From NCBI GenBank assembly GCA_049698775.1, contig JBAVYM010000040.1, positions 1-64,000 of the forward strand: DNA of 64,000 bases, given 5' to 3'. Below, piece after piece: positions 24,061-32,108 of the stretch. The translations under genes were made by a program, and so were the position numbers. Origin of the DNA: REEB76 sp049698775. GTDB lineage: Bacteria; Pseudomonadota; Gammaproteobacteria; Natronospirales; REEB76. Each line of letters opens with the position of its first letter. Position 1 is the first letter of the stretch. Below the pieces are notes generated by a model. It ran no database searches. It worked only from the letters and a program-made list of their open reading frames with translations, and was not told the origin of the DNA.

Positions 24061-26679
24061 TCACAAAACCAGCTTTCCTCCGGCTTCATCGGTTGGAATC
24101 GGCTCATTTTCGCCCCAGACGCGGGCGAGGGTAGCCTGAATTTTCTTTTCCATGCGGGCGATGAGTTCGCGGTTGGTGTTTACCAGCTTTTGCTCGGCTT
24201 CGATCTCGGCGACGATGGCTTGCTGGGTGGCGAGGGGTGGGAGGGGGAGCTTCAAGCTTTTCAAAACTTTCAGACTTAGAATGCCCATCGTGCCACCGTA
24301 AGAAAGATTGGCCACCTGCTTGGTCACCGTCTCTTGGCGAAACGCTTCTACGAAGTAGGTAGCCAGTATCTTTTGCTTGTCCAAAGTGACTTTGAGCAAC
24401 CGGGGATTGATGATTCCGGGTTCGTGCTTCTCAGGGACGATCAAAATTTTCCCATAAGTTCCGACGAGGCTTATCAAGACATCGCCCGCTTTGACTTTAC
24501 AGCTCTCGAGTTCCCGGAACTTCGCCTCGTCGATGTAGTAGTCTCCGTAGTTAATGTCACCACGAATCACCTGTTCTTGGCCGTATATTTTGTAGCCGGA
24601 TTTGACGTAACACTCCTTCTTCAGCGAAGACCCGAACGGGCCAGCCTTCAGACCATTTTTCTCACTCGCTACCAACTCTCCGATCTCCACCATCGGCCAG
24701 TCGGGGTGGATGGGGATGTGGGGACGGTAGTTGTCGAGGACGGTGCGGGCGCCGTCTATGACTTTCTGGTAACCCTCGATCTCCGCCACGATCTCCTTCT
24801 GCACTTCCAGCGGCGGAAATGGAATTTGGAGTTCGCAAAACTTCGTCTTTGATATCTCGGCAAAGGTCCCGCCCGTCGCCAACGCTTGCATCGTCGGAAC
24901 GACCTTGGTGATTGCCAACGCCACGTATTCCGGCACCGCCCGCTGCGGGTCCGTGATCACAACGTTCTTGAATCCCTGATTCGTTGCAATGGGTACGCGA
25001 TTGATTGCAATGCGACCAATGGTCGCTCGTGTCGAAACGATCACCGAGTTGGCCGGAATCATTTTTGCGGACGATTCGCGAAGGCCCTTTTCAGAGATCG
25101 TACGCCGCGTCGACATGATCGGTGTAATGAAATTTCCCGCCGGAAGATCAACCAACGTCGCCCAAGGGATTCCTCCGTTCCAATATTCCTCCACGTCGGA
25201 CTTAGGCGTCCCGCCGCTTTCCACTCGAAACAGACTCGCGTCTCCGAGAGATACCAAAGCAACCGAGTGAGTCGTCGTTCCATTTTCTCGATACCGCTCG
25301 CCGCTCAGGTTGTAATCGCCACTCGCCGCGATCTTCTTCTTCGGCACGACCAAGCCGAGCACAGGACGGAAACCCTCACCCCCCGCTTTCGCGGGGGCAG
25401 GCCCCACTCTCCCGGCGGGAGAAGGGAGTACGGATTCGTGCGCCCGCAATCGGCGCAGATATTCCTCGATCTCCGCCAGCACTTGCGGCAAGTCGTTCTT
25501 GTCAATCGGCCGCCGCTGCGCGCCGAGGCTGAAGCCGTCGTTCGCGACCTTGAAGAACGCGATCGTGCCCACCCGCTTGGCCAGCGACTTGTCGAGGATC
25601 AGGATTGAGGTCTTGACGCCGGAATACGGATTGAACACGCCGGCCGGCAGCGAGACGACGGCAACGAGATAGTCTTCCACCAGCAGCTTGCGCAATTGCT
25701 TGTAGGCGTTCTGGCTCTGGAAGATGATGCCCTCGGGCACGATGATGCCGGCGCGGCCGTTGGGCGTCAGGTGCTCGGCCATGTAACTGACGAACAGCAC
25801 CTCAGAGCGCTTGCTCTGCACGCCGAAGCGGTTGTGCGGCCGGATGCCGCCCTTCGGCGACATGAACGGCGGATTGGCCAGGATCACGTCGGCGTGTTCG
25901 TTCCAGCGCTCCAGGCTGGTGAGGGTGTCGTACTCGACGATGTGCGGGTCGGCGAAGCCATGCAAGTACAGGTTCACCAGCGACAGGCGCACCATGTCGG
26001 GCGAGATGTCGTAGCCCTTGAAGTTCTTGGCCAACCGCGCGCGCTCGTCCGGCGTCAGCGTGCTGTGGCCCTTGTTATCGGTGTTGGTTTTCAAGATGTG
26101 CTTGTAAGAGGAGATCAGGAACCCGGCGGTGCCGCAGGCCGGGTCCAGCACGACTTCGTTTTTCTCCGGGTCAACGATCTCAACAATGAAATCAATGATG
26201 TGGCGCGGCGTGCGGAACTGGCCGGCGTCGCCCTGGCTGCCCAGCACCGACAGCAGGTATTCGAAGGCATCGCCGAGGCGCTCGGAATGCTCGTACTGGA
26301 ATTCGTCAATGACCTTGAGGAAGGCCTTGAGCGTTTCGGGGTCGCGATACGGCAGGAAGGCATTCTTGAAGATGTCGCGGAACAGCGGCGGGATGCCGGG
26401 GTTTTCGGGCATCTTGCCGATGCCTTCGGCGTACAGGTTGAGCATTTCATGGCCGCCGAGCCCGGGTTGCATCAGCTTTGACCAGCCGTAACGCGCATAG
26501 TCACCGGCGAAAAACTTGCGCTTGCCGCCCATCTCCTCGCTTTCCGCATCCATGTCGTCCATGAACTTGTAGATCAGCGCAATGGTGATCTGTTCGACCT
26601 GGCTCTTGGGGTCGGGCACCTTGCCCACGAGAATGTCGCGGGCGGTATCTATACGGCGCTTGGTGTCGATATCCAGCAT
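24061..26679 (-). CDS. hsdMS: Fused type I restriction-modification HsdM-HsdS protein
   Basis: 872 residues from the ATG at 26679 (MLDIDTKRRID), about 20 bases after the hsdR stop, with an AGGG ribosome-binding site; upstream in-frame starts lie within hsdR. Residues about 1-410 are an HsdM N6-adenine methyltransferase with DPACGTAGF (179-187, SAM binding) and NPPF (269-272, catalytic). Residues about 475-870 are an HsdS specificity subunit with two target-recognition halves, each ending in a coiled-coil spacer (PPLEVQKEIVAEIE and PPLATQQAIVAEIE). M and S are normally separate. Residues about 417-438 of the linker are encoded by an inserted palindromic repeat. Confidence 0.92.
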   Translation of the reverse strand: MLDIDTKRRIDTARDILVGKVPDPKSQVEQITIALIYKFMDDMDAESEEMGGKRKFFAGDYARYGWSKLMQPGLGGHEMLNLYAEGIGKMPENPGIPPLFRDIFKNAFLPYRDPETLKAFLKVIDEFQYEHSERLGDAFEYLLSVLGSQGDAGQFRTPRHIIDFIVEIVDPEKNEVVLDPACGTAGFLISSYKHILKTNTDNKGHSTLTPDERARLAKNFKGYDISPDMVRLSLVNLYLHGFADPHIVEYDTLTSLERWNEHADVILANPPFMSPKGGIRPHNRFGVQSKRSEVLFVSYMAEHLTPNGRAGIIVPEGIIFQSQNAYKQLRKLLVEDYLVAVVSLPAGVFNPYSGVKTSILILDKSLAKRVGTIAFFKVANDGFSLGAQRRPIDKNDLPQVLAEIEEYLRRLRAHESVLPSPAGRVGPAPAKAGGEGFRPVLGLVVPKKKIAASGDYNLSGERYRENGTTTHSVALVSLGDASLFRVESGGTPKSDVEEYWNGGIPWATLVDLPAGNFITPIMSTRRTISEKGLRESSAKMIPANSVIVSTRATIGRIAINRVPIATNQGFKNVVITDPQRAVPEYVALAITKVVPTMQALATGGTFAEISKTKFCELQIPFPPLEVQKEIVAEIEGYQKVIDGARTVLDNYRPHIPIHPDWPMVEIGELVASEKNGLKAGPFGSSLKKECYVKSGYKIYGQEQVIRGDINYGDYYIDEAKFRELESCKVKAGDVLISLVGTYGKILIVPEKHEPGIINPRLLKVTLDKQKILATYFVEAFRQETVTKQVANLSYGGTMGILSLKVLKSLKLPLPPLATQQAIVAEIEAEQKLVNTNRELIARMEKKIQATLARVWGENEPIPTDEAGGKLVL
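25373..25431. repeat. REP-like palindromic element inserted in frame in hsdMS
   Basis: Two hairpins sit side by side: CCCCCGCTTTCGCGGGGG and CTCTCCCGGCGGGAGA, flanked by CCCTCAC and AAGGGA. This is the sequence style of intergenic 'CCCTCTCCCGCCGGGAGAGGG' repeats, here within a coding region and translated as a Pro/Gly/Ala-rich linker between the M and S halves. A weaker relative with CTCTCCCCC arms lies after pepA. Confidence 0.6.
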
Positions 26680-26698
26680 GGTGCCCTGTGATCCGGTG

Positions 26699-29239
26699 TT
26701 ACATGAACGCGTTGAGTGACACGTAGTCTTTGACGTAGTCCGGGACCAGCGCACGATAGCGAGACGGCACAGCCTTGTAATCGCGGGTCGAGAAGAACGG
26801 GTTGGTGGCGAGATCGGTGAACTGGCGTTTGTCTATGGTGCCGCGCAACTCATCGCTGACAATGTAGGCCTTGAAGAAGTTCTTGATGGCCGGCATGGCG
26901 GCAGCCTCGCTGGGCTTGTGGTCGTTAACGAACTTGGCAAACTCCTCTTCCAGCAACTCGTCTTTGGACTTGAAGCGCGGAATCAAGCCAAATACCTTCT
27001 CCAGGATTTCGCGCAGGCTGACGCGGCGATCCACCGCCGCAGCCTTGCGCAGTTTGTCGAGCGTGTAGTACTCCTCGGGCTTGTCGAAGACCTCACGATT
27101 GACGTAGTCAATCACCCGATCCCACTGCCCGGCTTCGACCGCCTTGGCGATGGTCTGGTCTGCGCGCACCGTATCCTCAAAGCGGTCGAAGAACATGCGA
27201 TCTATCTTCATGCCCTGGTGGCCGATAATCTCTTGCTTAATCCCGGTAAGAATGTCAGACCCAAGATGCTCGTAGTTGCCAGCGTATACGACGGGGCCAG
27301 TGCCTCGATCCTCATCGCTCCTTACGTGAGGTTGGGGAAGCTTGATCACTTCGTCATAATTGAATTCCATTTCGAAGTATTCGCAGTTGGCGAAGAAATC
27401 GAACAGCTTGAAGGTGGTCTTCTCCGGCTGCATGACCCCGGCCTTGATCGTGTCATCAAAAAGCTCGTCCAGGAAGTTGTGCCTGCGCGTGCCACGCCCC
27501 TTGATCTGGATGAAATCCGTGGGCGAAAAGATCGGCCGGAACAAGCCGATATTAAGCAGGTCGGTGCAGTCGTAGCCGGTGGTCATCATGCCGACGGTCA
27601 CGCATACACGCGCCTTGCTGGTTTTATAGCCCGGGATGAAGTTTCCAGAGCCGAGCAGGTTATTGTTGGCGAAGTTGACCGTGAACTGCTGGGCATCGGG
27701 AATCTGGGAGGTAACCTGTACCGCAAAGTCCGACTGATACTTGCCGGGAAACACACGGTCGGCCATCTGGTTGAGGATCTGTACCAGCTTGGCGGCGTGG
27801 TTCTGGCTGACTGCGAAGATAATTGACTTGCCGACTTCGCCGCTGACCGGATCTCGCAGTGCATTCTCCAGGAAGGTTTTGCACAGAATTTCATTGGTCG
27901 CCTTCGAGAAGAATCGTTTCTCGAATTCCCGTTGTTTGAACGCCTCCTTCTTATCCTCGCCGGTGTCGTCGGTGAAGGTAACAATGAAGCCGTCTTCGGA
28001 TAGCAATTGCGTAGTGACGTCACTGCGTGCGTCTATCACGGTGGGATTGACGAGGTATCTGTCCCGCACTCCGTCCAGCAGCGAATAACGGTAGGTCGGC
28101 TGGCTGTTTTCACATCCGAACGTTCGATAGGTATCCAGCAGCAGGCGGCGCTCAGCCTCACGCGGATCGCGAGTGGTCGAGTTTTTATGATCAAACCGTT
28201 TCAGATAATCACGGGGCGTCGCGGTCAGGCCCAGCTTGTAACCGACGAAATAGTCGAACACGGCGCGCGCATTACCACCGATGGAGCGGTGGGCTTCATC
28301 GGAAATAACCAGATCAAAATCCGTGGGCGAAAACAGGCTCTGGTACTTGTTGTTGAACAACAGGGATTGGACCGTGGTTACCACGATCTCCGCGTGCCGC
28401 CAGTCGCCTCGGTTTTCCTTGTAGATCACCGTCTGGAAATCCGCGGACAGCATGGCCACAAAGGCTTTTCGGGCCTGCTCTTCGAGTTCCAGGCGATCCA
28501 CCAGAAACAGAACGCGCCGGGCATTGCCGGTACGCAGGAACAACTTCACCACGGCGGCGGCAGTGAGGGTCTTGCCAGTGCCGGTCGCCATCTCGAACAG
28601 AAAACGGTCCTTGCCATCTCGCACCGCATCCTGCAAGCAATGGATGGCCTTGAGCTGGTACGGGCGCAGGAAGCGCAGCTTGTTGGCCTGGATGTAGGCC
28701 GAGCGTTCAGCTTGGTTCTTCCATCCGGCCTCGGATGCGTAGCTCGGGCGCTGGGTCAGAACGATGTAATCCGACGCGACATTTTGGTCACTTAGTTGTT
28801 GCGGGTTGGGTTCGACCTTCTGGTAGCCGATAACAGATTCGGGAGTCGGGAAAGTCGTGATGACGTAGGGATTCCCACGTTCCAGGTCCCAGAAATAGTG
28901 CAGGTTGCCGTTGGAGAGGATGACGAAGCGGCAGTTTTGTGACTTGGCGTACTTGCGTGCTTGTTCCTTGCCAACCAGTGGATTTTTATCCTCGGATTTT
29001 GCTTCAAGAACAATTAGCGGGAAACTTCTTGAATCGAGCAACAGGAAATCAATAAATCCGTTTTTCGTCTTTTCGAAATTCTGTCCAAATCCATCAATCT
29101 GAGCGGTGGTGATCTTGACGTTCGGTTCGAGAACAATATTGGCCTTGCCCTTCTCATCGTCGAAGAAACGCCAGCCTGCTACTTCAAGCAGCTTATTGAT
29201 TTTGATACGGGCTTTCGCTTCCGGGTTCAGTGGAGCCAC
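26699..29239 (-). CDS. hsdR: Type I restriction enzyme R subunit
   Basis: 846 residues. The N-terminal PD-(D/E)xK nuclease shows the Asp of FIDFLLLD and the EAK of IVLEAK (about residues 62-82). The superfamily 2 translocase motor has MATGTGKT (Walker A), SDEAHRS (motif II), LGLTATP (motif III) and QIKGRGTRR (motif VI). A C-terminal EcoEI-type region follows. It would cleave unmodified DNA after translocation, with the downstream HsdMS protein giving specificity and methylation. It is the first intact gene of the operon hsdR-hsdMS-HEPN. Confidence 0.95.
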   Translation of the reverse strand: MAPLNPEAKARIKINKLLEVAGWRFFDDEKGKANIVLEPNVKITTAQIDGFGQNFEKTKNGFIDFLLLDSRSFPLIVLEAKSEDKNPLVGKEQARKYAKSQNCRFVILSNGNLHYFWDLERGNPYVITTFPTPESVIGYQKVEPNPQQLSDQNVASDYIVLTQRPSYASEAGWKNQAERSAYIQANKLRFLRPYQLKAIHCLQDAVRDGKDRFLFEMATGTGKTLTAAAVVKLFLRTGNARRVLFLVDRLELEEQARKAFVAMLSADFQTVIYKENRGDWRHAEIVVTTVQSLLFNNKYQSLFSPTDFDLVISDEAHRSIGGNARAVFDYFVGYKLGLTATPRDYLKRFDHKNSTTRDPREAERRLLLDTYRTFGCENSQPTYRYSLLDGVRDRYLVNPTVIDARSDVTTQLLSEDGFIVTFTDDTGEDKKEAFKQREFEKRFFSKATNEILCKTFLENALRDPVSGEVGKSIIFAVSQNHAAKLVQILNQMADRVFPGKYQSDFAVQVTSQIPDAQQFTVNFANNNLLGSGNFIPGYKTSKARVCVTVGMMTTGYDCTDLLNIGLFRPIFSPTDFIQIKGRGTRRHNFLDELFDDTIKAGVMQPEKTTFKLFDFFANCEYFEMEFNYDEVIKLPQPHVRSDEDRGTGPVVYAGNYEHLGSDILTGIKQEIIGHQGMKIDRMFFDRFEDTVRADQTIAKAVEAGQWDRVIDYVNREVFDKPEEYYTLDKLRKAAAVDRRVSLREILEKVFGLIPRFKSKDELLEEEFAKFVNDHKPSEAAAMPAIKNFFKAYIVSDELRGTIDKRQFTDLATNPFFSTRDYKAVPSRYRALVPDYVKDYVSLNAFM

Positions 29240-29248
29240 AACAACCCT

Positions 29249-29556
29249 TTAATGTTTTCGGCCAGATTTTGCCCGCCCTGGTCCCTGACGGCGCACAACA
29301 TAATACGCCATGAAATATAGCAGCCCGGCCACGCCCGACAGCGTAGTGCCGTCCTTCTTTGCCTCGATCACGCCTGCCGCCTTGCCGGCAATGAACAGCA
29401 GGTAATCGCAGGGCTGCTGGCCAGCGGAAACTCGCGCACCGCGACGCCTTCGGCGGCATTGCGGTTGAAATCCGCCATGTCCTGGAGCGCCCAACCGGCC
29501 GCCGTGAGCAATGCGTCAATTTTCTCGCGGATAAGTTGTTCAGGGGTAAGTGTCAT
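29249..29556 (-). pseudogene. Decayed 5' fragment of a second hsdR
   Basis: The frame starting at 29556 gives MTLTPEQLIREKIDALLTAA, then FNRNAAEGVAVREFPLAS, the typical start of another HsdR lineage. Around 29410-29430 the homology moves to the next frame (PCDYLLFIAGKAAGVIEAKKDGTTLSGVAG), so there is a single frameshift. Similarity ends near 29325 and no motor domain follows. The intact hsdR begins right after. The remnant suggests that an earlier type I system was replaced at this site. Confidence 0.7.
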
Positions 29557-29648
29557 TCCCTGCTCTGCTCGGCTGCCCAGTTTTCAATGGCCAGACCAGG
29601 AACCCGGCCTCTCCTGGACCAGCAGCCACTTTTGTTCTTCGGTCAACA
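29557..29648. other. Short gap between hsdR remnant and HEPN gene
   Basis: 92 bases without a gene or convincing signal. It marks the junction between the restriction locus and the nucleotidyltransferase/HEPN module; both are on the minus strand. Confidence 0.4.
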
Positions 29649-30077
29649 TCAATCTACGTCCCCGATTTCGGATGTGGAAAGTGTGCCCGCAACCGTCTCA
29701 CACGCCGCGACCAGATCGGTCACGATGCGGGTGTCTATATCGAGCGTGCCCTCGTATTCCGCAACATTGCGCAGGTTATGGCATTTATCCAGTACGCGCC
29801 ATACCTCGGGACCGAGACTGAGGGTATGCGGCAGCACCTGGAATACGATGTAGCGATGTTTGGCGCGATAGCCCATGCGTCGCAGCGCCGCAAGGCACAG
29901 TGCATGCGCGGCGTTGTAGGCCAGATCAAATCGGCTTTCCAAGGCCAGCGATTTGTTTTTCGCATCCTTCAACCGTGCTAAACCGGAGCGTTTCAGATCC
30001 GTGATTTCTTTTGCATCTGCCGGCTCGGCGGTCAACGGTTTGCCGGGACCGCACAGGTTCTCAAGCGCGGAGTTCAT
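29649..30077 (-). CDS. HEPN-domain partner of an HTH-nucleotidyltransferase gene
   Basis: 142 residues from the ATG at 30077, with GGGGAG five bases upstream; a GTG two codons earlier is possible. The protein is helical. The HEPN-like signature region reads CHNLRNVAEYEG, with R103 followed by Tyr at the position where His is expected (R-x4-Y). The start overlaps the upstream nucleotidyltransferase gene by 17 bases. By analogy to HepT/MntA pairs it would be the toxin, and the nucleotidyltransferase the antitoxin. The missing His leaves its RNase activity open. Confidence 0.7.
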   Translation of the reverse strand: MNSALENLCGPGKPLTAEPADAKEITDLKRSGLARLKDAKNKSLALESRFDLAYNAAHALCLAALRRMGYRAKHRYIVFQVLPHTLSLGPEVWRVLDKCHNLRNVAEYEGTLDIDTRIVTDLVAACETVAGTLSTSEIGDVD

Positions 30078-30744
30078 TCTCACTCCCCATCAACCAAATT
30101 TTGGGTTGTTCCAGCACGCGGGTTACAAAAGCGTTTTTAGCTTTGATGCGTTTGGCGAGCTCTTTACGCGAATAGATCGTGGGGTTGATCTCCCGACCGA
30201 CCTTCTCCGCTGCCGGCTGCAGCGCCAGGATGGTGTCGGCGTAATTGAGTTTATCGGAGACGATCATCAGGTCAATATCGCTGGAAGCGGTGTCGCTGCG
30301 TTTGGCAATCGAGCCGTACACGAATGCAACGCTTATCTTCCCGGCGAGTGGCGCAAGTGCCTCGCGCAGGGGTTCGGCCAGACCCACGGTTTTCTGCAGG
30401 ATGCCGACAAGTTCATTGTATATAGGCGCATCTGGATTGGCCTGGTAGTGCTTCTGATTGCCAATCTGTCTCATCGTCAGCAGACCGCTGGCGGTGAGCG
30501 CGGCAAGCTCGCGCTGTACCGCGCCGGAACCCGCACCCGTCGAGGTAATCAGCTCCGTCACGGTGAAGCTGCGCTGCGGCTGCCCATACAACGCGCCCAG
30601 CACGCGTTGCTGTGTGGTAGTGAACAGCGCATCTGCCAGGCTGGTCGTGGGGCTGGTCCGCGCGACGTAGCGTGCGGGTAATTCCCCGACGCCATGACGG
30701 AATTGTCGGGCCTTGTCTTTAGTCTTAGCACCCATATTGGGCAT
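30061..30744 (-). CDS. HTH-domain nucleotidyltransferase (MNT-type) regulator/antitoxin
   Basis: About 227 residues from the ATG at 30744; the ATG at 30735 is equally possible, and neither has a clear ribosome-binding site. A winged-helix domain occupies about residues 35-100 (TQQRVLGALYGQPQRSFTV, then LTASGLLT and the NQKHY wing). A minimal nucleotidyltransferase domain follows with GSIAKRSDTASSDIDL, the GS-x10-D-x-D pattern. It is transcribed ahead of, and overlaps, the HEPN gene. MntA-type enzymes silence HEPN toxins by AMPylation; here the same protein probably also represses its own promoter through the palindrome at 30731-30762. Confidence 0.75.
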   Translation of the reverse strand: MPNMGAKTKDKARQFRHGVGELPARYVARTSPTTSLADALFTTTQQRVLGALYGQPQRSFTVTELITSTGAGSGAVQRELAALTASGLLTMRQIGNQKHYQANPDAPIYNELVGILQKTVGLAEPLREALAPLAGKISVAFVYGSIAKRSDTASSDIDLMIVSDKLNYADTILALQPAAEKVGREINPTIYSRKELAKRIKAKNAFVTRVLEQPKIWLMGSENELRA

Positions 30745-30762
30745 GATAATACCCAATATGGG
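30731..30762 (-). promoter_or_regulatory. Perfect 11-bp palindromic operator over the start of the HTH-nucleotidyltransferase gene
   Basis: CCCATATTGGG (30731-30741) and CCCAATATGGG (30752-30762) are exact reverse complements with a 10-base spacer. The spacer contains TATTAT on the minus strand (30746-30751), a good -10 hexamer, and the ATG at 30744. A repressor bound here would cover the promoter and start codons. If TATTAT is the -10, the transcript would begin near 30739 and be almost leaderless at the ATG at 30735. Confidence 0.65.
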
Positions 30763-30790
30763 TAGATGCAAACGTGGGTTATGCCCTTGC

Positions 30791-31528
30791 TTAACCGGCT
30801 TTGCGACCGTGGCAATCGCGGAAGCGCAGGCCGCTGCCGCAGGGACAGGGCGCATCCGGCCCCACGGTAGCCATGGTGTCATTGCGGCCGAGGCTGGCGG
30901 GGCGTTGGAAATGACGTTGCATGGTGAGCTTGTCGAAGGGGCCGATGCGCTCGCGGCCATCGAATTTGAAATCGGTGTACAGACCGTTCGCGTCCACATA
31001 ATGCAGAAAGGTCTGCGCCCACCATTCGCCCGCGAACGGCTCGCGCCAATGGGGCACATCGGCACCGCGATAGATGAGCATGTCGCCGGGCGCGAGGGCC
31101 AGCGCCTTGTCCGCACCGTCCGCGGTGACGCACAGCGGCCACAAGGCAGGAGCTTTGAAACCCAGCGCGAGTGAAGTGCTGATCTCACAGGACGGCCGAT
31201 CCAGGTGCTTCGGCAGAATCGCGCCGTTGCCGTAGATGCGCAGATAGGAATAACAGGGCAAAAGTTTCAGGCCGGTGGCCTGCTCGATCGCGGGTTGCAG
31301 CTCCAGCAGCAAGGTCTCGCTGAAGGCATCGGCATAGTGGCCGATGGCGGCGCGGAACATTTCCTCGGGTTCATAGTAACCCGGCCAGTTGCGTTGCAGC
31401 AGCGCATACGTGGCCATGAAGCGCGCGCTTTCGGCGCTGATGACGGCACGCAGCACCGTGTAGCCACTCTGCCGGAATTGCTCGGGATGACCTGATGGCG
31501 AAGGTGATTGAGTGGCGGGAACGCTCAT
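30791..31528 (-). CDS. 2OG-Fe(II) oxygenase-like protein with C-terminal SEC-C motif
   Basis: 245 residues. The central part resembles a double-stranded beta-helix dioxygenase: HLDRPSCE provides an H-x-D pair (about residue 110) and a later VPHW His may be the distal ligand, with the Arg of WREPF nearby. The C-terminus (about 224-242) is a SEC-C zinc motif, CPCGSGLRFRDCHG. The substrate is unknown. It is a stand-alone gene between the defence island and panD; there is no evidence that it belongs to the island. Confidence 0.6.
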   Translation of the reverse strand: MSVPATQSPSPSGHPEQFRQSGYTVLRAVISAESARFMATYALLQRNWPGYYEPEEMFRAAIGHYADAFSETLLLELQPAIEQATGLKLLPCYSYLRIYGNGAILPKHLDRPSCEISTSLALGFKAPALWPLCVTADGADKALALAPGDMLIYRGADVPHWREPFAGEWWAQTFLHYVDANGLYTDFKFDGRERIGPFDKLTMQRHFQRPASLGRNDTMATVGPDAPCPCGSGLRFRDCHGRKAG

Positions 31529-31615
31529 GGATTCGACGGTGATTTAGATTGGAGCAGCTTAGTCTTTTGGTGTGCGCAGTCAACCGGCATAATTTGTCAC
31601 CTCCGCGAAGCCTGT

Positions 31616-31650
31616 CTTCGCGAAAGCGGGGACAAGTTTCGCGGGAATGA
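31616..31650. repeat. Degenerate copy of the GTCATTCCCGCG palindromic repeat
   Basis: CTTCGCGAAAGCGGGGACAA followed by TTTCGCGGGAATGAC resembles the arms of the element at 2-119, shortened and rearranged. It sits in the gap between the oxygenase gene and panD. Confidence 0.4.
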
Positions 31651-31669
31651 CGAAGAAGAAAAACCGCTT

Positions 31670-32050
31670 TCAGGCGGCTTGGACGGGGATAGCGTTGGAG
31701 GTGCGAGTAACTGTGTTGTGCGCGTCGAGATACACGAGTCTCGGTATATGGTTGATTGCCTCTGCGGCGTTGAGCTGCGCGTAGGCGCAAATAATCACGA
31801 TGTCGTCGGGCTTGGCGCGGTGGGCGGCGGAGCCGTTGACGGAGATGACGTGCGAGCCGGCTTCAGCACGAATCGCGTAGGTGGTAAAGCGCTCGCCGTT
31901 GCTGACGTTGTAAATCTGGATCTGTTCATAAGGCAGGATGCCGGCCGCGTCCAGCAGATTTGCGTCAATGGCACAGGAACCTTCGTAGTCCAGTTCCGCG
32001 TGGGTCACGCGGGCGCGGTGCAGCTTGGCTTTGAGTAGGGTGAGTTGCAT
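31670..32050 (-). CDS. panD: Aspartate 1-decarboxylase
   Basis: 126 residues from the ATG at 32050, giving the standard MQLTLLKAKLHRA start. It makes beta-alanine from aspartate. The self-cleavage site Gly-Ser (YEGSCAID, G24/S25) creates the pyruvoyl cofactor. NGSAAH and the conserved IICAYA segment are present. It is the third gene of the panB-panC-panD run on this strand. Confidence 0.96.
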   Translation of the reverse strand: MQLTLLKAKLHRARVTHAELDYEGSCAIDANLLDAAGILPYEQIQIYNVSNGERFTTYAIRAEAGSHVISVNGSAAHRAKPDDIVIICAYAQLNAAEAINHIPRLVYLDAHNTVTRTSNAIPVQAA

Positions 32051-32108
32051 GGAAATCACGGAGTTTGAGCGAGTGCAGGCATATTTTACCCTGTCCCGGT
32101 GCGGGCTC

